Source: an uncultured Anaeroplasmataceae bacterium (GTDB lineage: Bacteria > Bacillota_I > Bacilli_A > Acholeplasmatales > Anaeroplasmataceae). From it: a stretch of DNA of 64,000 nucleotides. Location: positions 1 through 64,000 of the forward strand of contig CALVBA010000003.1 of NCBI GenBank assembly GCA_944325695.1, read 5' to 3'. Made by a program: the position numbers and the translations under genes. How positions within the stretch are numbered: the first letter of the stretch is position 1; every line of letters begins with the position of its first letter. Below, piece by piece: positions 56,690 to 64,000 of the stretch. The notes below the pieces were generated by a model. It ran no database searches. It was not told the DNA's origin and saw nothing but the letters and a program-made list of their open reading frames with translations.

Positions 56690-57980
56690 ATTTTTCCTCT
56701 TTAAAACTTAGATAAATTAATAATAAAGTTAACAATAAAAGTATTATTTGTGTACATAAAAAAGATAACCAAATTCCTTGAACATGTAAATAATATGATA
56801 AAATAAATAGTGATAATGGTGCTAAGAATAATGGATCAATAATAACTAATAAATTAGCTTTTTTTACATCTTGACAGGCATATAAATAACAACAACCAAC
56901 ACGAATTATTGAAACAAGTAAAAAACCTATTAAATAAAAAATAATTCCTGTTTCATAAAACATTGTAGCAAGATCACTTAAATTATATAAATCTGCTAAT
57001 GCGGGGTGGTATAAATACATTACAATAACCATTAATGAAATTAGTATAAAAGAAAAACTCAACGTTTTAACTAAAATACTTTTCTTTTCTTTAGTCATTT
57101 GTAAAGCATGATAATTACTTATTAGCGGTTGAATTCCATCCCCACAACCACTAGCTGTCATATTGATTATATATAAGATATATGATAATAATGTATAACA
57201 AGCAATAGCTTCATTTCCACCATGCTTCTTGCAAACTAAATTAGTAATAATTAATAAAATAGCATATGAAAAATTTAGAATGTATGGTGCTAAACTCATT
57301 TTAAATAAATTTAAAATAATTTGTAAATTAAAATGATATCGTCTTTTAGAATGCTTTAATAAGACACACAATCCAATTAACATGCTTGCAGCCTGACCTA
57401 AAACACTCGCAAAGGCAACACCTTGCAATCCCATATCAAAGACATAAATAAAAAGATAATCACCAATAAAATTGATTAACGATGAGGTAATCATCGCAAA
57501 GCATGCTATTTTAACATAACCAATATTACGCAGTAAGGGAATTAATCCTAAGCCAAAAATTTGAAAAATCGAACCTAGTAAAATAATTTTAATATAATCA
57601 TAAGCATAGTTATATGTTATATTGTCGGCACCTAAAAGTGGTAATAATATAGGAAGTAAGAAAAAACATAATAATGATAAAAAAATCGATAACACAACAA
57701 AAATAACTAGCGTCATTCCCAAAACATTTTCTTCTTCTTTTATTTTTCCCTTAGCCTTTAAACTGGTGATATATATCCCGCTTGAAATTCCAATTGCTAA
57801 TCCAAATGTTTGAATAAAGGAAGTAATAGGCCATGAAATATTAATTGCAGCTAAGCCATTATCCCCTAAAACTTGTCCGATAAAAAAACCATCAACTATT
57901 ACATAGATTCCAGACAAAATACTTGCGATTACTGATGGAATAATATATTTTAAAAATTTTTGATTCATTTTGATAATCAT
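56682..57980 (-). CDS. MATE family efflux protein
   Basis: A 432-residue protein with twelve membrane helices in two MATE repeats. YVIVDGFFIGQVLGDNGLAA and the SSLINFIGDYLFIY segment are typical. It would export cationic compounds using Na+ or H+. ATG 57980 has a weak AAGAAAG; ATG 57968 is the alternative. It leads a three-gene operon with yybS-like and AI-2E genes. Confidence 0.9.
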   Translation of the reverse strand: MIIKMNQKFLKYIIPSVIASILSGIYVIVDGFFIGQVLGDNGLAAINISWPITSFIQTFGLAIGISSGIYITSLKAKGKIKEEENVLGMTLVIFVVLSIFLSLLCFFLLPILLPLLGADNITYNYAYDYIKIILLGSIFQIFGLGLIPLLRNIGYVKIACFAMITSSLINFIGDYLFIYVFDMGLQGVAFASVLGQAASMLIGLCVLLKHSKRRYHFNLQIILNLFKMSLAPYILNFSYAILLIITNLVCKKHGGNEAIACYTLLSYILYIINMTASGCGDGIQPLISNYHALQMTKEKKSILVKTLSFSFILISLMVIVMYLYHPALADLYNLSDLATMFYETGIIFYLIGFLLVSIIRVGCCYLYACQDVKKANLLVIIDPLFLAPLSLFILSYYLHVQGIWLSFLCTQIILLLLTLLLIYLSFKEEKYV

Positions 57981-58067
57981 CTACTTTCTTTTAAATAATA
58001 TTTTTATTATAACATTTATCTTTTTCGTTGTAAATGAAGTAAAAATAGACCACTTCAAGCAAAAATA

Positions 58068-58076
58068 TGATATAAT
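58068..58076 (+). promoter_or_regulatory. Extended -10 promoter of the U32 gene
   Basis: TGATATAAT about 32 nt before the ATG; no clear -35. Confidence 0.5.
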
Positions 58077-58108
58077 CATAAGATGTGAATATCGAAGGAG
58101 TTGAAAAA

Positions 58109-60364
58109 ATGACAGAATTACTTGCCCCAGCAGGAAATATTGAGGCATTTATGGCCGCTATAAGCAATGGTTGTGATGCTATTTACCTAGGAATGAACCG
58201 TTTTGGTGCCCGTGCTTATGCAAAAAACTTTGATCTTGAAACGTTAAAAGAAGCCGTAAAATATGCTCATCTTCGACATGTTAAGGTTTATGTAACTATG
58301 AACACTATCATTTTCGATGAAGAACTACAAGATGCTTATAAACAAATAGATGATTTATATCTAATAGGAATCGATGGAATTATCGCTCAAGATCTAGCAA
58401 TTATTGAATATATCGTCCAAAATTATCCATTAATGGAAGCTCACGCATCTACACAAATGGGAATTGATGACTTAGATGGTGTTGAATTTTTAGAAAGTAT
58501 TGGTGTTAAACGTGCTGTTTTAGGACGTGAAACGCCAATAAGTAGAATTAAAGAGATTAAAAAAGTTTCTAAAATGCCAATTGAAATTTTTGTTCATGGA
58601 GCATTATGTGTTTCTTATAGTGGAAATTGCTTGATGAGTGGGTTACTTGGTTATCGAAGCGGAAATCGTGGAAGATGTGTTGGTTCATGTCGAAAACCAT
58701 ATGAGTTAATCGATGTTACCAATAATATCTCATATGGTACTTCTTATATTTTAAGTATGAAGGATTTAAATACCATCGAACATATTAATGAATTAAAAAT
58801 TGCCGATTCTTTAAAAATTGAAGGTCGGATGAAAGAACCAGAATATGTCGCTAATATTGTACGTAGTTATCGAGAAGCATTAGATAATCCTCAACCAGAT
58901 TTTAAGAAAATCGATAAAAACTTACGTAAAACATTTAATCGTACATTTACTAAAGGTTATATTTTTAATGAAGATAAGAGAAATGTTATTAATGTTTTAA
59001 AACCAAATCATCATGGATATGAAATTGGATATATCGCTAAAAAAAATAAAAATCGCTATACGATTAACTTAATTGATACCCTAAATCAAAACGATCAGAT
59101 TAGAATTGCTTCTAAAGAGGAAGTTAATTATCCTGTAATTAAAATGTATGATAAAAACATGAATTTAATTAATTCAGCAGATAAAACTTGCATTTTAGAA
59201 ATTAAAGAGCCTGTTTTAGTAGGTGATAAAGTATTTAAAACACGCGATAATAAATTTAATGACGAATTAAATAAAACATATCCTAAACAATTTAAACGTT
59301 TCCCTATTGCTTTATATATCGATGGAAAAGTAGGAACACCTTTGACTTTATCGGTTGCTTTTGAAGATTATTTTGAAAGTATTACCTCTGATTTTATCTT
59401 AGAACAATCACAAAAAAGTAAAACAACTTACGATAGTCTTTTCAAACAATTAAATCGTTTAAATGATACCCCATATATAATCGATCATTTAGAAGTTAAT
59501 GTATCTGAAGATGTTTTTATTCCATCATCTAAATTAAATGAATTACGTCGTAATTTAATCGAAAAATTAAATGATCAACGGCTTAAACCACGCCAAGTAG
59601 AAAAAAAAGTTCTACCTCATCAAAAGATTGCTTTTAACCAACACGAACCACAACTTATTGTATATTGTGAAAATTCGGATCATGTTAAAGCATGCCAAGA
59701 ATTAGGTATTAAAAATTACTATTATGAAAATGTAATTCGACGCAATGACACTATCTTTAATGATAACTTAGATGATGTTTTAGTTTGTGGTTATAACGGA
59801 ATAAAACATTACCAAGGTAAAAATATAACATCTGATTTCTCATTAAATGTTGTAAATCATAAAGCTGTTTATAAACTTCATCAATTAGGTGTTCATAAAA
59901 TTACCTTATCTCATGAAATAAATAAACAACAAATTGACAATTTAGTAGAAAATTATTATGCAGAAAATGATGGTTATCCTAACCTTGAAATGATTATTTA
60001 TGGTCATACACATCTTCTACAAACAAAATATTGTCCATTAAGAGTAAATAATTTATGTGGTAAATGTCGAGAAAACAAATACATTTTAAAAGATGATTAC
60101 TCGTATTTTCCGATTTTAAGTTCAAAAGATTGTATTACTACCTTATTAAATGGAAAAGTATTAAACTTAATCGATGAATTAGATTATATTAAACATATTA
60201 ACTTCTTCCGTGTACAATTGACAATCGAAACTTATGATGAATCTAAAGAAATTTTAAATAATGTTTTAAATAAATTAAATCATAAAACAACACAAAAATT
60301 CTTTAACAATCAAACAGACACTCGTGGACATTTCAACAAAGAAGCAATGTCAAAAATTGAATAA
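58109..60364 (+). CDS. Peptidase U32 family protein (RlhA/YrrO-like)
   Basis: A 751-residue U32 protein. N-terminal LLAPAGNIEAFMAAISNGCDAIYLG in shortened form LLAPAGNIEAF is the family start. A cysteine set in HGALCVSYSGNCLMSG and GRCVGSCRKPY, plus CPLRVNNLCGKC near 650, gives iron-sulfur-type ligands. Length fits RlhA, which hydroxylates 23S rRNA in E. coli, better than short collagenase-like members. ATG 58109 has GAAGGAG 7 nt upstream. It is one of the few plus-strand genes. Confidence 0.88.
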   Translation: MTELLAPAGNIEAFMAAISNGCDAIYLGMNRFGARAYAKNFDLETLKEAVKYAHLRHVKVYVTMNTIIFDEELQDAYKQIDDLYLIGIDGIIAQDLAIIEYIVQNYPLMEAHASTQMGIDDLDGVEFLESIGVKRAVLGRETPISRIKEIKKVSKMPIEIFVHGALCVSYSGNCLMSGLLGYRSGNRGRCVGSCRKPYELIDVTNNISYGTSYILSMKDLNTIEHINELKIADSLKIEGRMKEPEYVANIVRSYREALDNPQPDFKKIDKNLRKTFNRTFTKGYIFNEDKRNVINVLKPNHHGYEIGYIAKKNKNRYTINLIDTLNQNDQIRIASKEEVNYPVIKMYDKNMNLINSADKTCILEIKEPVLVGDKVFKTRDNKFNDELNKTYPKQFKRFPIALYIDGKVGTPLTLSVAFEDYFESITSDFILEQSQKSKTTYDSLFKQLNRLNDTPYIIDHLEVNVSEDVFIPSSKLNELRRNLIEKLNDQRLKPRQVEKKVLPHQKIAFNQHEPQLIVYCENSDHVKACQELGIKNYYYENVIRRNDTIFNDNLDDVLVCGYNGIKHYQGKNITSDFSLNVVNHKAVYKLHQLGVHKITLSHEINKQQIDNLVENYYAENDGYPNLEMIIYGHTHLLQTKYCPLRVNNLCGKCRENKYILKDDYSYFPILSSKDCITTLLNGKVLNLIDELDYIKHINFFRVQLTIETYDESKEILNNVLNKLNHKTTQKFFNNQTDTRGHFNKEAMSKIE

Positions 60365-60375
60365 TTATCTATAAA

Positions 60376-60412
60376 ATAAAAGCGATATATCAAAAATATA
60401 CCGCTTTTTTAC
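60376..60412. terminator. Bidirectional terminator between U32 and NUDIX genes
   Basis: AAAGCGATATAT and ATATACCGCTTT form a stem with one bulge; T runs on both sides serve the convergent genes. Confidence 0.8.
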
Positions 60413-60927
60413 TTTTTTATTGAACCAAATTGATTACGCATATCAAATAATAAATCAATTAAACTATTATAGTAGGGAATAAATTTTTTTTCTTTAATCA
60501 TCGTTTTAATTTCATCTATATTTGCCCATGATACGGCCTTTACTTCTTCATCTTGTAATTTTAAAGTGTCAAGATCTAAGTCCATATTAAGTAAATAGAC
60601 ATCAATAAATCCTTCATTAAAGTTTATTGTCAGTGAAGGACTTTTATTAGCTAAACAAATCTTTAATCCTAATTCCTCATATACTTCTCTTTCTGCAGCC
60701 ATAATGCTTGTTTCTCCAGAAATTGCCGATCCAGCAACAGTTACATCCCACTTATTAGGCCAAGTATCTTTAGAAGATTGTCGCTTTTGAATTAACATTT
60801 TACCTTCACTATTAAAAATACACACATGTATAGCTAAACGATACAATCCGTCTGGTATTTTATCCCCACGAATCATCGTTTGAGATGTTTTTTTTCTATC
60901 AACTGTATATAAATCCCATTTTTCCAT
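60409..60927 (-). CDS. NUDIX hydrolase (isopentenyl-diphosphate isomerase-like group)
   Basis: A 172-residue NUDIX protein. The NUDIX box is GSAISGETSIMAAEREVYEELGL in two parts, with the REVYEEL core and conserved Gly and Glu. The preamble RLAIHVCIFNSEGKMLIQKRQ and DTWPNKWDVTVAG resemble the YfcD/IDI-like subgroup. Substrate unknown. AAGGAGAAC precedes the ATG. It is 24 nt below a small membrane protein gene. Confidence 0.88.
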   Translation of the reverse strand: MEKWDLYTVDRKKTSQTMIRGDKIPDGLYRLAIHVCIFNSEGKMLIQKRQSSKDTWPNKWDVTVAGSAISGETSIMAAEREVYEELGLKICLANKSPSLTINFNEGFIDVYLLNMDLDLDTLKLQDEEVKAVSWANIDEIKTMIKEKKFIPYYNSLIDLLFDMRNQFGSIKK

Positions 60928-60951
60928 CTAAAGTTCTCCTTTGATAATTGT

Positions 60952-61344
60952 TTAAATTCCTTTTATAAATTGTCGTTTATTAATTTCGTAGATTTCATAA
61001 TCACTAAGACGTCTTTTATTATCAAAAAATAACGTTAAATGTGCTCCATCTTTACGAGTAAACATCACTCGATATTCTAATGTATAACGTGTTTTTTTAT
61101 ATATTTTAAGTCCTTTAAAAAATTTTTTAACATCTTTATAACGCATCGTTTTACGTAAATTACAATAACGGTAAAAAATATTTTTACGTCTTTTTGCTTC
61201 TAGGTGTAATAAAATACAGATTAAGATTATAAAAGCGATAATATATAAAAGAACATTTAACTTGTTTATGATAAAAAAATCAGCTTGTTTTTCAAAATTA
61301 AACTCTTTTATTTTCTGTAAAAAGGCTTTAATTAAATGTTCCAT
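60952..61344 (-). CDS. Small single-pass membrane protein, unknown
   Basis: A 130-residue protein with one helix (about 28-50), then a very basic cytoplasmic domain (RRKNIFYRYCNLRKTMRYKD). No family recognised. GAGGAG precedes the ATG. It is probably cotranscribed with the NUDIX gene. Confidence 0.65.
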   Translation of the reverse strand: MEHLIKAFLQKIKEFNFEKQADFFIINKLNVLLYIIAFIILICILLHLEAKRRKNIFYRYCNLRKTMRYKDVKKFFKGLKIYKKTRYTLEYRVMFTRKDGAHLTLFFDNKRRLSDYEIYEINKRQFIKGI

Positions 61345-61447
61345 AATTTACCACTCCTCATTATAATATTTTACATTTTACTAACAAAAAAGCAATAAAA
61401 AATCATTTTTTTAATTATTTGTGTTACTAAAAAATATTGATATATAT

Positions 61448-61478
61448 TATGAAAAAAAGACATGATTTCTCATGTCTT
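61448..61478 (-). terminator. Terminator of the ABC exporter at 61.5-63.2 kb
   Basis: AAGACATGA GAAA TCATGTCTT followed by TTTTTTCAT on the minus strand. Confidence 0.85.
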
Positions 61479-63204
61479 AGATTCCTTCTGTTGTTAATTT
61501 AAATTGTAATTCGTATAATTCTTTATACATTCCATCTAAAGCGATTAATTCATCATGACTTCCATACTCTTTTATTACCCCACCACTAATAACAGCAATC
61601 TTAGAAGCATTTTTAATTGTCGAAAGACGATGTGCAACAACAATAGTTGTTCTTCCTACACATAATTCATCCAACGCTTTTTGAATTAAAATTTCTGTTG
61701 TATTATCCAATGCACTTGTCGCTTCATCTAAAATTAAAATACGAGGGTTTTTAAGGAAAACACGAGCGATCGAAATACGTTGTTTTTGTCCTCCACTTAG
61801 ACGAACACCACGTTCCCCAACTTGTGTGTCATATCCGTTTTCTAATGACATAATGTAATTGTGAATATTAGCTTTTTTAGCAGCCTCGTAAACTTCTTCA
61901 TCTGTTGCATCTAATCGTCCGTACAAGATATTTTCTTTAATCGTACCCGCAAACAAGAAAACATCTTGTTGAACAATCCCAATATTTTGACGTAATGAAT
62001 CTAATTTAATATTCGAAATTGACGTTCCATCAATTAAAATATCACCGCTTGTTAACTGATAGAAATGTGGAATTAAATGACAAATAGTTGTTTTCCCTCC
62101 ACCGGAAGGACCAACCAAAGCCAGTTTTTCTCCGCTTTTAATATCAAGCGATAAACCTTTTAGAATTCCTTTAGATGAGTCATATGAAAAGTATACATTA
62201 TCAATTTTGATATCACCTTTAACAGCATTTAATTCTATAGCATTTGGATTTTCGACTTCTTCTTTTTCATCCATAATATCTAAGAAACGTTTAAATCCTG
62301 TAACCCCATTTTGATATTGTTCATTAAAGTTAATTAGTGTTATAAATGGTGTAATAAATAAGTTAACTGAAATAATAAATGTCGTGTAATCACCTATTAA
62401 AATAAGATTATTGTAAAGAAATACTCCCCCTGCTAATAAAACAATAACATTAAAAATATCAGTTACAAAATTAGTAGATGAATGGAATTGTCCCATTGCT
62501 TTATAAGCTTTACTACGTGATTTAACATAGCTTTTATTATTAACTTCAAACTTTTCTTCTTCTAATTCTTGATTAGTAAAAGCTTTAGTAACACGAATCC
62601 CTGTAATACTACTTTCTAAACTCGCATTAATAGAAGCAGTATCGATTCGTGATTGCATGAAAGAAGCTTTCATCTTCCCCTGAAGTTTTAAAGTAATTAT
62701 TCCTAAAATTGGAACACAAGCAAAAATAATTAACGTTAATAATAAGTTAATCGTTGCTAAGTAAATAAAAGAAGCAATCGCCATAGTCGAACAAATAATA
62801 ATATTTTCTGGTCCATGGTGTGCTAATTCACTTACATCCATTAAATCATTTGTCATTCGTGACATGATTTTTCCAGTTTCATGTTGATCATAAAATGAAT
62901 ATGGTAATCTTTGTAATTTTTTAAACATGTCTAAACGCATAGCTGATTGCATTTTAACACCGATAACATGTCCGTAATATTGAACGAAATAACGTAAAAA
63001 CATTCTAATCACATATAAAACAAATAATGTCACACTGAAAATAACGATTAAACGTATTTTTTGATTTGGAATTAAGTCATTTAACATCTTTCTTGTTATG
63101 ATTGGATAAAGCATCCCGATAACTGAAATGAATAATGATGCCAACATGTCTAAAAAAAACATTTTTTTATGTGGCTTATAATATTTTAAAAATCGTTTTA
63201 ACAT
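61477..63204 (-). CDS. ABC exporter half-transporter, homodimer type
   Basis: A 575-residue exporter: six membrane helices (about 15-310), then an ATPase with Walker A GPSGGGKTT, LSGGQKQ, Walker B ILILDEATSALD and AHRLSTIK. Both catalytic Glu and canonical signature are present, unlike the pair at 6.5-10.1 kb, and there is no partner gene beside it, so it should work as a homodimer (MsbA/BmrA-like). AGGGAG precedes the ATG. It is 11 nt below the gene that runs off the window. Confidence 0.9.
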   Translation of the reverse strand: MLKRFLKYYKPHKKMFFLDMLASLFISVIGMLYPIITRKMLNDLIPNQKIRLIVIFSVTLFVLYVIRMFLRYFVQYYGHVIGVKMQSAMRLDMFKKLQRLPYSFYDQHETGKIMSRMTNDLMDVSELAHHGPENIIICSTMAIASFIYLATINLLLTLIIFACVPILGIITLKLQGKMKASFMQSRIDTASINASLESSITGIRVTKAFTNQELEEEKFEVNNKSYVKSRSKAYKAMGQFHSSTNFVTDIFNVIVLLAGGVFLYNNLILIGDYTTFIISVNLFITPFITLINFNEQYQNGVTGFKRFLDIMDEKEEVENPNAIELNAVKGDIKIDNVYFSYDSSKGILKGLSLDIKSGEKLALVGPSGGGKTTICHLIPHFYQLTSGDILIDGTSISNIKLDSLRQNIGIVQQDVFLFAGTIKENILYGRLDATDEEVYEAAKKANIHNYIMSLENGYDTQVGERGVRLSGGQKQRISIARVFLKNPRILILDEATSALDNTTEILIQKALDELCVGRTTIVVAHRLSTIKNASKIAVISGGVIKEYGSHDELIALDGMYKELYELQFKLTTEGI

Positions 63205-63215
63205 ATAAAAACTCC

Positions 63216-64000
63216 CTATTTTTGATTTAAATCAATAATTTTTTTATTTTCTATTTTAACTAGTGTGTAATATGATGCTTTATTATCAAACGCCGGAATA
63301 ATTGGTTTTTTATCCGTTTTGTTATAAACATTATTTTGTAAGAAAGCATCTGATAATCCAAATAGTTTTTCTAAAACATCTTGATCATGTTTAAAGTATT
63401 TACGACTAATGTTATCTTTTTTATAACAAGCGTAAAAAGGATCGTTAATTGGTCCATCATTAAAGACACGAATATTAGCATATAACATATCTTGTAGATC
63501 ATTTTTTAGTGCTTGAATAATTCTAAAATTATCCTTAGTACCAATAAAACTTCGTGTAAAGAAAATAGCATCAAATTGTTTTAAAAATAACTTATTGGCA
63601 TAAGCGAAATCAAAACGATAGTTACCATTAATACTAACATTATTATTCTTTTTAAATGTTAATTTATGACCCCACTTGCTGTTAGAAATTAATGAAACAT
63701 TAACTTTCTCCTGGCAAATATCATTTAATGCTAATAGCTCAATATGACAACTATCGCCAACAATTAATAAATTTTTTACTTTTTTAGCTGCAAAAATTTT
63801 AGTAAATAACATTTTAGCATCTAAATATGTTTTAGGAAAATTACGGCGCAAATATTCAAATGATCCTTTTTCACTAAATACTTTTAATTCTTTATCATCA
63901 ATTACAGTCGTTAAATCGCATTGACGACTAGCAATAGTATCTAATAAATCACTATAGTATTGGCATACATCGCTTTTTTTACTATCATCATAAACAAGCG
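63216..64000 (-). CDS. Unrecognised protein, 5-prime end outside the window
   Basis: The frame is open from the stop at 63216 to the window edge, at least 260 residues; the initiator is not in view. An in-frame TTG at 63851 is not a needed start, because sensible coding (YYSDLLDTIASRQCDLTTV) continues upstream. A NLLIVGDSCHIELLALND segment suggests a Rossmann or SGNH-like core, and FARS-like FFTRSFIGTKDNFRI follows; no family assigned. It is the gene before the ABC exporter with an 11-nt gap, so its product may be linked to that exporter. Confidence 0.7.
   Translation of the reverse strand, partial: LVYDDSKKSDVCQYYSDLLDTIASRQCDLTTVIDDKELKVFSEKGSFEYLRRNFPKTYLDAKMLFTKIFAAKKVKNLLIVGDSCHIELLALNDICQEKVNVSLISNSKWGHKLTFKKNNNVSINGNYRFDFAYANKLFLKQFDAIFFTRSFIGTKDNFRIIQALKNDLQDMLYANIRVFNDGPINDPFYACYKKDNISRKYFKHDQDVLEKLFGLSDAFLQNNVYNKTDKKPIIPAFDNKASYYTLVKIENKKIIDLNQK

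Noticed and set aside
1-64000. CRISPR arrays, rRNA genes or an origin
   Set aside because: No regularly spaced direct repeats, rRNA segments or DnaA-box clusters were seen on reading.

Overview
The window is a low-GC, AT-rich bacterial chromosome segment with about 50 protein genes, most on the minus strand, in short operons separated by compact rho-independent terminators. Class III (anaerobic) ribonucleotide reductase, pyruvate formate-lyase, an iron alcohol dehydrogenase, QueH, sigma-A-like promoters (TTGNNN-17-TATAAT) and GGAGG/AGGTGAT ribosome sites point to an anaerobic Firmicute. The family mix (DUF6512, BmrCD-like exporter, YfhO, KtrAB, DegV) suits the Erysipelotrichales/Coprobacillaceae, but that placement is an inference. 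TGA ends several intact genes (asd, cysE), so the code is standard, not mycoplasmal.

Layout. 0.1-6.5 kb: a giant DUF4011 helicase-nuclease translated 1 nt after an Uup-like ABC-F gene. 6.5-10.1 kb: a heterodimeric ABC exporter with one degenerate ATP site. 10.2-15.6 kb: a tightly overlapping run (M19 dipeptidase, QueH, patatin, metallophosphoesterase, RluD-type synthase, pentapeptide protein). 15.6-20.4 kb: nrdD-nrdG-rpiB-type isomerase-EamA exporter, then a flavin-reductase-like gene. 20.7-28.4 kb: a decaying accessory zone with a frameshifted CPBP protease, a transposase-like remnant, a LysR / Fe-ADH / CMD-cupin module, a broken DUF3737 gene, a tRNA-Arg 3-prime fragment, a lipoprotein esterase and an IS3 OrfA remnant, ending at the intact tRNA-Arg(CCU). 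28.5-38.7 kb: NdpA, cysK-cysE, GNAT, hemolysin III, YfhO-YaaA, a cytoplasmic pectinesterase-like protein, DegV and Asd. 38.8-42.4 kb: a pyruvate formate-lyase operon, pflA - thioredoxin-like - pflB core - separate glycyl-radical subunit. 42.5-47.3 kb: DUF6512, a HAD-PHP fusion, a lipoprotein, MntP and CorC. 47.3-53.0 kb: a five-gene operon (unknown membrane protein, KtrB, KtrA, monoacylglycerol lipase, GlpK). 53.1-58.0 kb: GH4 alpha-galacturonidase-like enzyme and a MATE - YybS - AI-2E operon. 58.1-64 kb: U32 peptidase/RlhA-like protein, NUDIX, a small membrane protein, a homodimer-type ABC exporter and a gene running off the right edge.

The most striking feature is the two-piece pyruvate formate-lyase. 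The catalytic core (675 aa) stops exactly where the glycyl-radical domain should start, and that domain is encoded as an independent 77-aa protein with its own strong ribosome site; no full-length pfl is seen here. Metabolically the window fits mixed-acid fermentation (PFL, Fe-ADH, GlpK) with possible use of pectin fragments (cytoplasmic PME-like protein plus LplD-type GH4) and of monoacylglycerols (lipase coupled to glycerol kinase). No rRNA, CRISPR array, riboswitch or intact insertion sequence was recognised.
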